From: Phlebotomus papatasi
Lineage: Eukaryota; Arthropoda; Insecta; Diptera; Psychodidae
Length of the DNA: 64,000 bases
Assembly (NCBI RefSeq): GCF_024763615.1
Contig: NC_077224.1
Location: 41,984,712-42,048,711 of the forward strand
Direction: 5' to 3'
Part shown: in pieces, positions 22,750-33,886 of the stretch
Layout of the letters: each line of letters opens with the position of its first letter
How positions within the stretch are numbered: the first letter of the stretch is position 1
Notes under the pieces: model-generated
Databases searched by the model: none
What the model was told of the DNA's origin: nothing
What the model saw: only the letters and a program-made list of their open reading frames with translations
Made by a program: the position numbers and the translations under genes

Positions 22750-24667
22750 ATGCCATGGATCGGTACAAATGGTAATCGGAAGGGCCGGGTCCAATGGGTT
22801 CTGAACCATAGAAGTGGAATGCCACAGAACATTGTTGTGCTGCTACATCACTCATTCGTAACTCTTGTTCTATTCTGACCGTTTTTTGATCAATTCCCGG
22901 TTAAAAATGATAAAATTGTTGTCGATAACGATTACCATTGATAGTTTCGCTCAGTTACAGAAACTCGTGTAATACATGATTTCCCGCTATTTCCACCGGT
23001 CCCACCATACGCTTAGCATTGTCTTCTAACTGAAGCATTTGACTCTGCTATCTATTTCAATGCTTCGCCAGGTGAAAGGTACAATGTTTTAGGTTTACGA
23101 TATTCAAAGCATAAAGGCCATCAAACCATATTCGAAGAAAGTTTGCAATGTAATCTACATGATCAGGACAGTGTTGAGAATGATTGGTACACCGTGAAAG
23201 AGGCAATTTTCGGAGTAACTAAGTTTGGTCTTGGACATACCAGAATGCAGAAGAAGAATCCATGGTTTGATGAAGATTGGAATGCCCTAGACACACTTAC
23301 GACTTAACCCAAGAGACGACTTAGTGGGAAAAGATGGAAATGTAGTTTAACCACTATTTCTAATACAATTACGCTAAACCGTCTCTCCGCAAATCTTCAG
23401 ATCTTTCAAGGCTCTTAGGTCGCATTCGATGAAGAAACGGAGTTATACAAGCGAATGTGGGGGAGATCATCAAGGCAAAAGGCTCTGGAATTCAGGACAG
23501 TTCGGAAGAAAACACAAAGGTTATTCAGAATGAAGAAAAGGAAGGAAGTTAGATCCTTTTGTCGAACTAGTAGCGTCGAAACGCAACGGCTACCAATCGC
23601 AGGTGTCTCCTATGTAAAGACCAACTAGGAAACCTTAGTGCAAACAAATGATATTATGAAGAGGTGGAAAGAGTATTTCCGAGAACTACTGTGCGCGAAC
23701 GATGAAGCATCGGGACAGGAGGATGAAGTACATGACATGGACTACCGATAGCTGCAAGAAAGAAGTTCTAACAAGAGAAGACGTGGTGAGAGCAGTCTTC
23801 TCTTTGAAGAATCACAAGGCAACATTCCAGGGGTGTTTGTGAAATATGGGGGAACCGTGCTTCATGGCCGGATCTATGGGCGTGTCTGTAGTAACTGGAA
23901 GTCGGAGATTATGCCTCGTGACTGGAGAGTTGCGGTGATAGTCCCAATCTAAAAGAAAGGTGACTGGTTGTAATGCACTAGCTATAGAAGCAATGTGCTC
24001 TCAGACATTTTGTACAAGGTTCTGTTTCGAGCGATCTTATAGAGACTGAAACGATATGTCTAGAATGCTAGCGGTGAATATCAGGCAGACTTCCGGCCTG
24101 GAAGATCAACTGCTGATCAGCTCTTCAACGTGCGACATGCCCTGGAGAATTGCTGAGAGCACAATATCCTAGTTCATCAGCTCTTCATCGATTTCAATCA
24201 GACCTCGACACGACTAAAAGAGAGGAGCTCTGTGGGTACAGCCTTGGGGAAGTGGAAAGCGGCTAAAGAGACATCATGTAGATTTCGGATTGTCTCCGGC
24301 TTACGTTAGAGGGTGCCTTGTCGTTCCATTCTCGCCCTCGAATATGCCATGAGAGTCTCAGGATATGCAGCAAGTTTTTGTATCTATCGTGAGTAGTTCC
24401 AAATGTTCGCCTATGCTAATAACATCAGCATCATGGGTCGCTGACAATGCGCAATCAAGAGACGTTTGTTGAAGTAACCAACGAATCAGCAGATTACTGG
24501 ATTTTTGAGGTTGTAAAGAATTTCAAGTGCCTCTGGCCGGTATTGACAACGGACAATGACGTCAGGGTGGGGGTTAATGACAAGCTCGTGGCGGGGAGCA
24601 GATATTTCTATGCTCTTTCATTAATTTACCGAGCGAGGAACGTCTTAAGGTTTTCAAAGACCAAAGT

Positions 24668-25018
24668 ATACACCACCATAGCAGGAAATAGACGGAGACA
24701 CTGAACCTTTCTTGATTTTCACAATTTTATTCTCTACGACACGTTTCGAGGATGGATGTCCTCACAGAACACAGAATTCTGTGTCGGTCAGTCGAATGGT
24801 GAACATCACAGATCAATTTGTGATCAAAGTTCAAGTGCAGTGTAACAACTCCCACCTGTACGTGATTTTCCCTGCCATATTCGATACCTGATGAAGAGGA
24901 CATCCATCCTCGAAACGTCGTAGAGAATAAAATTGTGAAAATCAAGAAAGGTTCAGTGTCTCCGTCTATTTCCTGCTACATTCTGTCGAACCGAAATTCT
25001 TCTGATACACCACCATAG
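24668..25018. mobile_element. Insertion with 14-bp duplication; Penelope-like or retrozyme-like
   Basis: ATACACCACCATAG occurs at 24668-24681 and again at 25005-25018, and removing the sequence between restores the LINE reading (YTTI then VKPIITYG). The 323-bp insert has ~88-bp inverted arms (GCAGGAAATAGACGGAGACA and its complement) and an extra 28 nt at its right end. The right arm holds a hammerhead-like core at 24885-24923. A long target duplication plus hammerhead motifs are features known from Penelope-like retroelements and their non-autonomous relatives. The assignment is inference. Confidence 0.6.
24885..24923 (+). ncRNA. Candidate hammerhead ribozyme motif
   Basis: Core elements in order: stem I strand TAC (24885-24887), CTGATGA (24888-24894), one A, stem II GAGGA/TCCTC (24896-24900 / 24907-24911) closing the loop CATCCA, GAAAC (24912-24916), cleavage triplet GTC (24917-24919), stem I return strand GTA. 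The ...CTGATGAA-stem-CGAAACGTCG arrangement with minimal stem III is typical of the hammerheads in Penelope-like elements. The opposite arm carries a degenerate copy (GTGTC in place of GTC). Confidence 0.55.
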
Positions 25019-25905
25019 TTAAGCCCATCATTACCTATGGTCTGAAGGGTAGTAGTACTGACAAGCTCTGAAGAAAATACACTATTGTTCTCTGAGAGAT
25101 GAAGTCTCTGACGGAGATTTCGAACTGTCTGGGACGTTTCGACGGGGGAATTTCGTACTAGTATAGCATCTAAGTCACGAGTTCGAGTACTTCGCAAAGC
25201 CTGGGACGCTTGGCCACTCCTTTGATTCTAAAACTCAACATCTTCGTTCTTCGTATTTTTTTGGTTGCGATATGCCAATATTTGATATTATTATTGACAT
25301 ACCTAGTATGATTAGCGAGTGAAGCATATGTGACAGATCGCCTGATTAGCGTCGATTAATCGCACTGATCACCTTATCGGCAGCCATAGTGAACCATGAA
25401 TGGCAGATCTGTATAAACTCCTTGGTTTGGATTACATGGGATTGTTCGTCAATTTCTTGGCGGTGTTGTAATTTTGATAAGTTGATCAATTTATTGCATA
25501 AATGGTTTTCTGTAATTCACACGTTCACAGTAAGTTTTTTTTATTCTTTTTTTTCAACAATATTTGGGAGTTCTTTATGATAAATTGTATATACATTTCT
25601 CCTACAACTCTGATGTGGAAGGCTTTAGGAGTCCCAATTGCTTCAATGAATTCCTATTTTATTCTATACCCAAAATCTCTAAAATTGAACCGGGACTGTA
25701 TATTATGAGGCAGCAACAGCTCTATAAGCAGCATGAGTGTTTACATTTGCGAGGAAAAATCGAGAGCATCGATGTGATTTTCGTTTGCAAGAATCTCTCA
25801 GTTTTTCATCGTGAATCGCACTGTTCAAGAGTGCTTCCAAATTTTATTCCTTGGAGTGAGTGGAGAAAAGAAATTGCTTAAAGTGGTATTTGGGGCAAAA
25901 ATAAA

Positions 25906-26045
25906 ATGCTTCAATTTTGTAAAGGGACATCCCAATTCACTCAACAATTGTGCAAATTAGGGATTATTGATACAAGTGTGTCAGCATTGACGATAATCTC
26001 TCTCGGATCTGTGGCATTTTACTTATGCAAACGCAGAAATTCCAA
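25906..26045 (+). CDS. Sur: Sur exon 1: N-terminus and TM1 of TMD0
   Basis: Codes for residues 1-46 and two bases of codon 47. The ATG at 25906 follows AAAATAAA (A at -3) and an in-frame TAA 27 bases upstream, so it is the first possible start in frame. The protein opens MLQFCKGTSQ, resembling the FCG near the start of vertebrate SUR1, then GIIDTSVSALTIISLGSVAF, a membrane helix (about 24-41), then KRRNSK, a positive-inside edge. The exon ends CCAA before GTGAGTG. The split AA+G gives Lys47 with exon 2. The assignment rests mainly on exact phase fit to exon 2 and on position; similarity alone is modest. Confidence 0.75.
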
Positions 26046-27368
26046 GTGAGTGCTTCACAAATTGGAATATTTACTGGGATGCTTCAACAGTCTGCGCACT
26101 TTTTTTTCTCTTCTGAGAATTTTCTCCTTTGCATGTAAAAATTCTAATGGTGGTAAATTTTCGCTTGAATTTAACTGTTGTTCTTTTTTAATCACAGCTT
26201 TTGTGATAATGTGCTTCAGATCAATTTCCCTGATCGCGCTCATATTCTCAGGGTTTGTGTTTTGAACATCCCTTTGAAAAAATTACAAACCGATGTCTTA
26301 GAGCGGTCATTCGTAAAATTTTTACTTGTTTTCTTTTTTTACTTCGTTTGTTTAAACAATTTTTTAAAATTTGGTTTATTATTCGAAATGTATTTTAGAC
26401 CATTTGAAAACATGGCCTTGTTTGACAATCGTTTGAACCGTTTCTGAAATACTATAGTTTTAATTTAGTTTTTGGAAAATACGTTGAAACGTTCAGATGG
26501 CCAGACTTAGCTAGGACCTGTACAGAAGACTTGAGGATTAACCGAGAACCGGATAAACCATGACGTTTCCTATGTTTTCCACATGTTTTTAGCGTGCCGA
26601 AAGAACTTTTGAGTTTCTTAGCTGTTTTCTGTCATTGTAGAATGAATTAGTAAATAATACTAATACACAATAAAAGCCAATTTATTAACGAAAAGGCAAC
26701 CGAAACCCCCAAATAGGCAACCTACGTAGTTTTGGAGATATCTCGTGAAATGTGTACGAAAACAGGAAAAAATTTACACTAAAACTGGTCGCATTTTTCA
26801 GAACCAATGTCAGCCCCCTGGGATAAAGGTATAATAATTCGCAATAATAATAATACTATATTTTCTTTAGTTTTCACTATGTCGTCTCTCTTGGTCTATC
26901 TTTCAGTTTGTCGGTCTAACTTTTATAAGAAAAAATTGAAATATTGAAAAGCGGAAACATTTAAAGTTAACCTCTTTCTCATATGCTCTTACGACACATT
27001 AATACTGGTGTATTTAAAAAAAAATCAAACAGTGAAGAATGGGTTTGTGTTTAAAAATTTTTGATAATTGATAATGTGACAGAGTGAAGGAAAATAATAG
27101 CGAATTATCTTAAAAAGTTTTGCTGGAATTTTTCATTAAAAGTTTATAAATAAAAAAAAAATTGAGAACAATTACCAGCGCCACTTGCGGGAAAAAGCAG
27201 TGCCCTCATGCGGAGCAAAAAGTTGTCAGAGTCAATGATTGCCAGGGTATTTGGTTGTTGTCATTTCGTCAAATAAGGCTCAATCTTTCAGAAAATATGA
27301 TCTCAAAACCAAATTTAAACAGCGAAGTTGAATTTAAATCAAAGTTGAACTTTCGGAAGGATTTAATA

Positions 27369-27583
27369 GGGGAAAGTGGTCTGCCTTTGAATGCGGTAGC
27401 TTTTGAATGTTTCAATTTTTCTCTTATTTCTCAAAGTAAAAATTCTGTTTTGTGAACTATAGTTAATACTATTAACTATTTTCTATTAACTTTGATTAAC
27501 AAAATGGAATTTTGTTCTTGGAAAATAAGAGAAAAAATGAAGCTTTAAAAGACTGCCGCATTCAAAGGCAGGTCAATTTCCCC
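27369..27583. mobile_element. MITE, GGGGAAAGTGG family
   Basis: TA-flanked. The left end GGGGAAAGTGGTCTGCCTTTG then AATGCGGTAGCTTTTGAATG is mirrored on the right by GACTGCCGCATTCAAAGGCAG and ATTTCCCC. About 215 bp, non-coding. Confidence 0.75.
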
Positions 27584-27662
27584 TATACATATTTATAAAT
27601 AGGTACAAGAATATTAGAGATTAGTACGGTTATATTGCAATTTGCAAAGCGAATTTGGTTCA

Positions 27663-27848
27663 TAATGATTCTGGCACATTTTTTTTAGATCATGAAAATT
27701 TCATGTAATCGAAATTCACATCTCTTTCTTTCTTTTTCCCTTTCTTTTGAATATCACTCCACAATATGCAAAACATTTGAAAAAAGAAAGGGATGGTAAT
27801 TCTGATTTCGTAAAATTTTCCCGATCTAAAAGATGTCCCGGAGGCTTA
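27663..27848. mobile_element. MITE of the TTTTAGATCAGGAAAATTTC family, diverged
   Basis: Left TTTTAGATCATGAAAATTTC and right AAATTTTCCCGATCTAAAAG form the terminal inverted repeat seen in clearer form at 37697-37948, with the CTCTTTCTTTCTTTT-type interior. Other members lie at 30097, 30900, 31157 and 31401. Confidence 0.7.
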
Positions 27849-29728
27849 AAGGATTCTAAGAAAGAATCATATTTACCAGAAGTTTAAACATTCTTATCAC
27901 CTGTTTATTATGTTTGTGTTAAATTCCACTTGTTTGGAAAAAAAGTACTAAAATATTGCATAAATATCACTTTTTTTTGGAAACATTCGCATCTCTTCCG
28001 CAGAGGAACCTTTTAATTCTCCCTTATTGTACAACGTCTTTGTTTATTTTGCAATTTTCTGTTTAATAAGATGAAATATTCCTTTGCAAAATCTGTTAAA
28101 GAGTAAAAGAAAACTTTTTCAATTTCAAATTATAAATTCTCATTTCCTATTTTGTATGTGATTGTGGAAATTGAATAAAATATTTACAAAATGCTTCGAT
28201 AATTGATGGAAAATTTTCCTTTGTCTTAATTATGCAATTTATTAGTGATTTTTATTGCCAAAGGGAGCAATAAAAAAATTGTAAAAGTGGAAATGAAGCA
28301 ATAAAGGCAATAAGTGATTTTCTCATTTTTCATCAGGTAAAGAAAACTCGAGGATTTAACCAATGAAATTAATGGGAAAAATGTAATGCTTCCATAACGA
28401 TGATTTGATCAATTAGAAGAATTAAATGAAATATAAAGTGGATTAGGGAAGGTGCTCCTATTGGAATTACGTTGCTGAAAAGTGATTTATTGGCATTTTA
28501 CAGCTCAGATTTCAGCTTTCGAGAGCCAATTTTTCATCCCTTCAACACTTTTGCCAAGGCATAATCTTCATGAGGATTTTTATTTCCTTCTACAAATTCT
28601 TTTTAAAAGTACCCTCATAACGAATGAAATGCCAGAAGAGAAACTTCTCACCATGCTTTTGATGACTTTTCTTGCTTCAGCTCTATTCGGGTTTTTTTTT
28701 CCTACCCATCGTCAAAATGCATAATGAAGTCACGAAAACTATTTTCCTATTAGATTCAGAATTTTTTATTGAATTTCCATCAATACAGAGTGAAAAATGG
28801 GTTTTGCTTCCCAATGACAAATATGTAAATTATCGCAATGAAATTTTAAACTGAGATTTCATTATGAAAATTTGTTCATAGATTTTCATAAATTAGTTTA
28901 GCATAGCCGTACCAGTAGGAAGTAATGTAATAAAAATGATACTCAGTTTATGTGTAATTTACATAAATTAATTTTAATTTTTTTTATTGTACAATCCGCA
29001 TATGAAATAGAATTTCAATAATATCGGATTTATATTACAAAACTCTATTGAGTTACAAAACTTAATCTCACGAGAGACTTTTATAATGATGGGATATTTT
29101 CGTTTATTTGGAATAAATTCACGTAAAGCTTTCCTCACGTTCTCTCTTTTGCTTACAACATTTTCCAAAAATACTTTACAAAAGGAGTCGTAAATATAAT
29201 ACATTAGTATACTTTACTGATAACTCTATAAGCATTGTCGAAAATAGTGCATTCATGGTTTTCATTAAACGGTTTGCGGGAATATTATAATGTTTTGATT
29301 GATTTTCAGTTATTGTTTGATTATTTGTTAAAATATTAAAAACAATCTTGCTGATTCATTTTTAATTGAATTTCGTTTTTCCGCATTTTTTCCATCGTTT
29401 AATGATTTATTTTTAAACATTGGAAGTGAGAAAAAAAAGCATAATTGTATAATAGGTGAGAGTTGGGTAGGTTGCTCTTAATAAATTGTATTTACACTTT
29501 AACTATGAAACAAATATATAGGAAAACTTTAGGGAATAAATTTTTAATTGGTTGTTTTATGCATAGGGTAAACCAAAAGTACAGAAACCTAATTAATTAG
29601 TGTAAATAATTGGTTCGTAGGGCATCCTTCCAAAAGGATGCTTTACTTTACAACAAAGCATTTGGAACTTTTTTTTTAAGTATCAAGTACTAGAAAAGGG
29701 GGTACAAAGAGATAAATATTTAAGCGTA
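27849..29728. other. Intronic, nothing recognised
   Basis: AT-rich part of Sur intron 1. Short frames at 28482-28854 and 28974-29204 carry hydrophobic or random sequence without splice sites that would join them to Sur. Confidence 0.4.
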
Positions 29729-29950
29729 GGGGAAAGTGCCCATACTTCATACGATCCCAAGCTTCGCAATGAGTAAATTTTTCTTATGTTTCTGAATAAA
29801 TGTGACTCCGCAATATAATTTTGAAAACTGAGCGGGAACTCTCCCCTAGTTTTTAAAATATGGATAAAATCAGTCACATTTATTGAGAAATATAGAAAAA
29901 AATTAGTCATTACGAAGCTTGAGATCGCACGAAGCAATTGCACTTTTTTC
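29729..29950. mobile_element. MITE, GGGGAAAGTRCCCATRCTTC family, copy 2
   Basis: Second copy of the 19071-19287 element: GGGGAAAGTGCCCATACTTC at the left and GAAGCAATTGCACTTTTTTC at the right, with the shared inner GTTTCTGAATAAATGTGACT. TA flanks at both ends. Confidence 0.75.
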
Positions 29951-30096
29951 TATAGTTCAAGAAACAAAGCCAAGACCCAAGAAGAATTATAATTATTAAT
30001 TAGAACATGTTTGCTAGAATGCGATCAATTGCATTTCAGAGAGAAACTTGCTGGATTGTCAACATTTCTCGCTAGAATTTTGCTAAAATTAGTTAA

Positions 30097-30898
30097 TAAT
30101 GGCTCCGGCGCACCTTTTAGATCAGGAAAATTTCATAAAGTCAAAATTCACATCTCTTTCCTTCTTAACCCATTCCTTACTATGGTATTATACATCATAC
30201 GCAAATTGAGTGATTTTAGATGATTTATTCCTGGGCAACTTTTAACAGAATTGCTGTCGGGAATGGATTTTAGTAACTTTAGTTCTTCAATTACTTGGGA
30301 AAAATAGTCCGACAGACATAGAAATGCATTTTGTTGTTCTTTTTTCGCTTCGTGGAAGGTCATGCAAAATTTTTGCTCAAAATGGCGGACGAAAAATGCG
30401 ACATCCCGTCGAATTTGTTAAAATTGGCCTCTTTCCTCTTTCCTGATTCGAATTCTAGTTGCCAATTTGTTTTCTTGGATAGTTACTTTATCTAAAGCAG
30501 TAGAGTTTGTAATGAATTAATGCACAGAATTTAAATTCAGTGACCGTTAAGACGTGTGTTTGACAGGGGCTCCCTGCGCCCCCTTAATAGGTAAATTTTT
30601 TTTCTTTTCAAAAAATTCATCTATTAATCTGTAGGAAACTAATCCCAAAATATGAACATTCTATCTCAAGTATTTCTGGTACATTGACTGAATGGGTTAA
30701 AAGCTTTGCATATGTCTATCGCACTCTTTCGCACTCTTCTTCTTTTTTTGAACATCACACCAAATTAAATTTAGCTCAGTCCAATTTTGAGTCCAAAAGA
30801 ATGAGACAGACTTATGCAAATCTTTTGAGAAAGAAAAGGTTGCGAATTTAGAGTTAATGAAATTATACCGAGCTAAAAGGTGTGCCAGAGACTTAATA
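30097..30898. mobile_element. TTTTAGATCAGGAAAATTTC MITE, split by a TTAA element
   Basis: The left part ends at CACATCTCTTTCCTTC (30164); the right part resumes at 30701 with AAGCTTTGCATATGTCTATC and runs to GAGCTAAAAGGTGTGCC. Joined, the two match the uninterrupted copy at 37697-37948. The intervening 30165-30700 is a separate TTAA-flanked element. Confidence 0.8.
30165..30700. mobile_element. TTAA-flanked element nested in a MITE (piggyBac-like)
   Basis: It begins TTAACCCATTCCTTACTATG and ends TTGACTGAATGGGTTAA; TTAA is duplicated at both ends exactly at the break in the host MITE. TIRs are about 10 bp (CCCATTC). No transposase is present, so it must have been moved in trans. Confidence 0.8.
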
Positions 30899-30899
30899 G

Positions 30900-31590
30900 C
30901 TGCCAATCTAAATTTACATCCATTGCTTTCTCAAAATTTTTGCATGTCTATCTAACTCTTTCACACCCTTCTTCTTTATTGGAGTTCACACAAAAAATTG
31001 AGATAAATGTATGCAACGTTTACGAAGATAACGTAAAATTTTTAGATAGTAAAATAATCTATTTAACCTATCCATTTAACTATTTATACATTTAACAAAA
31101 ATCAGTTTTGGTCAGGTAAAATGACAATTTTGGGAAGTAAATCAATTTTAGTCAATAAATTCTACGCCACGTCTGTCAGTTCAGGAAAATTTCGTCTAAT
31201 AAAAATTCCCGTCCCTTTCTTTCTCAAGAAATTGTATATATTTATCCCACTCTTTCACACTATCACACTAAAATTGAATTGAGTTAAATTGAATTTATTA
31301 TGATGTACAAAAGAAGAAGATTTTTAAAAGAGAAAGGGATGTAAATTTTGATTTCATAATATTTTCTGATCTAAAAGGTGTACTGGAGTCCTAAGAAACT
31401 TAATGCTTTCGGCACATCTTTTAAATCAGGAAATTTTCTTGAAATTAAAATTTACATTCTTTCTTATAAGTTTTGCATTTGTTTATCTCATTCTTTGACA
31501 CTCCAAATTCGATTGAGCTAAATTGAATTTTGTTGTGATCTTTGAAAGAAGAAGAAGAGTGCGAAAGAATGTCAAAAATGCTTCATTTTG
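30900..31590. mobile_element. Three further MITE copies of the same family
   Basis: A half copy at 30900-31020, a full but worn copy at 31157-31395 (CAGTTCAGGAAAATTTCGTC ... ATATTTTCTGATCTAAAAGG), and one at 31401-31590 that starts TAATGCTTTCGGCACATC but lacks the right terminus. Together with the split copy just upstream they form a local cluster. Confidence 0.65.
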
Positions 31591-32187
31591 ACGGACATTT
31601 CTTACAATGTGTAAAGGCTTTCATTACTAAAAGTGCTTTTAATCCATTTTAAAATTTTTAATGATGATTAGAGAGAAATCCGTACCATTCAAAATCGCTT
31701 CCCGCTCTTCCCTATACAATTGCAATTACTAGTATTTTTTCTTCAGCTTGTTATGAAATTTGGACTTATTCCAATATCACCGGTCAAAGAGAGCATGTAG
31801 TTAAAAACACACATTCCTGTTTTTCATGCTTTTTACCTTTTAGCCTTTTAGTGGGTAATCCTTTTACATAAATAAATTTTAACTAAATACAAATTGTTTG
31901 ACACTCCATAAAATTTAGTCTAAAATGCAGCAATGTAATCAAATTTTCCATTCACTCTAAAATATTCATGAAATCCGGTATAGTTATTAGTAGATGATTA
32001 AATTTAAATGTAAAACAAGTGAATATCTCTGTGTGAGGTTTTATCAGCATAATTGCTTTCGGTATTGTGTTCTATTTTCTGAACAATGAATTTTTATTAA
32101 TAAAAGAGGCAAAATTTTGTTGAACATTGAAAAAAAAACCATTTATGATATCTATTTGAAATTGAACGGAAAAGCTTTCATTTGCAG

Positions 32188-32405
32188 GAGAACAGACATA
32201 CTTTATATGCACAATTGGCGATTTTCATTGCTAATTTTGATACTTTTCGTGCAAATATGTGGATTTGCAGAAGTGTGCATTGCAATTAATTCTCAGCGTG
32301 ATGCCACTGCAAATCGATTTGCGCTATTTGAGCCAGGATTGGCTCTTGGAGCATCCATTGTGTCAGCTATCTTCATACGGGCTGTTGAACTTCAGGATCA
32401 AGCCG
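32188..32405 (+). CDS. Sur: Sur exon 2: TM2 and TM3 of TMD0
   Basis: Residues 47-120. It follows TTTCATTTGCAG and ends GCCG before GTAAGTG, phase 2 in and phase 1 out. The chain reads MHNWRFSLLILILFVQICGF, then AEVCIAINSQRDATANRF, then EPGLALGASIVSAIFI. It lines up with vertebrate SUR1 around [20 protein letters not shown] and [20 protein letters not shown], including the Trp before TM2 and the AE after it. Two membrane helices (about 58-75 and 93-111) are joined by a short polar loop. In vertebrates TMD0 is the domain that contacts the Kir6 channel. Confidence 0.9.
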
Positions 32406-32813
32406 GTAAGTGTTATGTGTAAATCTTGACTTAAGGCCCACAAATGTGGTGTATAACTTCTACACACAGATACCTTTCAATTCGTGCACTTAAGCTCTCA
32501 GTATATATATAAACACGATGTACTGCACTTCTTGAACACTGTTGGTATGGAAATATAATGAACGCATTTCAAACAGCTTCATCCATTGGGATATTGCCAT
32601 GGATATTGCAAATGCTAATGAAAATTATTTATTGAAGCACTTAATGTGTCAAGAGGTTTACCTCTGCTGTGATCCCTTATACTTTACTGTGTTATTTACT
32701 GAGATTTATAAATCAAATCTTGTGTTAAAATTATGTGATTGAACTCAACATCTTATTTCTGTGAAGTTAAACCCTGTGATCACAACCTAAGAACCAAAAG
32801 TGACTGTCTTATA

Positions 32814-33017
32814 GGGGGAAGTGGGGCATCTTTGAATTGGAACAGCTTTGAAATTAAGCTTTTTTCTCTCTATAACTGAGTTATCATCATACAATTCAGA
32901 TTCACAATTGGTTTGTGGAACTAAATTATACAATGGAAAGATCCAGTGTTATTTAAAAATATAGGAGAAAAAAGCCCTGTTTTAAAGGTGCACCAATTCA
33001 AAGGTGCCCCACTGCCC
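32814..33017. mobile_element. MITE, GGGGAAGTGGGGCA family
   Basis: Left GGGGGAAGTGGGGCATCTTTG then AATTGGAACAG, right CACCAATTCAAAGGTGCCCC and CACTGCCC. Same family as the elements at 45584, 45847 and 53173. Confidence 0.7.
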
Positions 33018-33054
33018 AAAAGAATCAAGCCTTTTAAAATCTTACAATGGGTCT

Positions 33055-33201
33055 TTAACCTTTTAAGAATGAGTGAGAAACCGGTGTCTCAAAAACAAAA
33101 ACATTTTTTTTTGTCTAAGGAAAGTTCTTTGTTCTCTAAATAAGTTAGAAAAAAATATTTTCGTTTTTGGGACACTGGTGTTCCACTCGTCCTTAAAGGG
33201 T
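33055..33201. mobile_element. MITE with AACCYTTTAAGRAYGAGTG termini
   Basis: Left AACCTTTTAAGAATGAGTGA then ACCGGTGTCTCAAAA, right (inverted) AAACCCTTTAAGGACGAGTG then ACACCAGTGTCCCAAAA. The right terminus recurs near 8190-8222. About 147 bp. Confidence 0.6.
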
Positions 33202-33886
33202 TTGAATGAGCGGTATTATGGCCTGGAAGTGCTCGGATAGGAGCATGGAGCTGAGTCGCTGCCGGGCAATGGGCCGCGATAAGCCTTGGTCTCCCTAAGG
33301 AATTTTTCAGGGCAGAAGCCCGGCTAAAATAGTCTATGTGATTACAGTTGCAGATTAAGAAGTTCTTAAAAGAGGTAGGGCAGACTGTGGCAAAATAAGT
33401 CAGCAATTGAAATTTTTTATTACGCATAATTCACAAAAAAATGTATGTATCAGGTTTATAAATATTTTAAAGAATAGGAAGGGAAGTGCTACCTTCGATA
33501 AAATGTTTCCTCAATATTCCTTCAAAGGCTAGCTATAACATTCCAATGTCTAATACCATTCGTGACTAATTTTGCCACAGTCTCCACTGAGCGATTATAA
33601 GGGGTAGGAATATTATGAGTGTTTTTGCCAGTTTTTGCTTTGTTTGGCCCCACAACAAAGTGAAGACTGACAAACTTCAAATCGGCAAACTTTGTAAAGG
33701 CAGAAGATTTATAAAAATTGTTAAGGGTAAAAGATTACTTGTATCAAGTAAATAAATCATTGAGGAAACATTAATTGCTACACCAGGAATTTCGCGACTA
33801 TTTTGTTGAACACTTCTCTTTCCAAGTGCTTGATATCACAAAACAGTTGATCCTAACAAATTTATTTTTTCGAAAATAGTGCCAAA

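Larger units (their letters stand above)
22750..25110 (+). pseudogene. Decayed non-LTR retrotransposon (LINE) ORF2
   Basis: A plus-strand reverse-transcriptase region with many stops and frame changes. Pieces in order: KKNPWFDEDW near 23260, MKRWKEYFRELL near 23655, MPRDWRVAVIVPI then KKGDW near 23910, GEYQADFRPGRSTADQLFN near 24075, VHQLFIDFN near 24175, a C-terminal segment with FKCLWPVLTTDNDVRVG at 24515-24590, and VKPIITYGLKG after an insertion near 25018. These are standard non-LTR RT motifs; the FADD-type catalytic box is not preserved. The left limit is uncertain. The copy is interrupted at 24682-25018. Confidence 0.75.
26046..32187 (+). other. Sur intron 1 (6.1 kb)
   Basis: Donor GTGAGTG at 26046, acceptor CATTTGCAG before 32188. 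It holds the MITEs at 27369-27583, 27663-27848, 29729-29950, 30097-30898 (with a nested insertion) and 30900-31590. No nested gene was found; the frame 28482-28854 is not supported. Confidence 0.75.

Noticed and set aside
25095..25150. Second hammerhead (GAAACGTC on the minus strand at about 25131)
   Set aside because: GAAACGTCCC is present, but no CTGATGA core or stem II can be placed at the right distance. It may be decayed Penelope sequence.
25564..25881. 105-codon frame just upstream of Sur exon 1 as a possible N-terminal extension
   Set aside because: It is in a different frame from exon 1, and the exon 1 frame has a stop at 25879. No donor/acceptor pair joins them, and the peptide shows no SUR similarity. 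It may be 5' UTR.
28482..28854. Two overlapping hydrophobic frames in Sur intron 1
   Set aside because: No splice sites join them in phase to exon 1 or 2, which already fit each other exactly, and no similarity is recognised.
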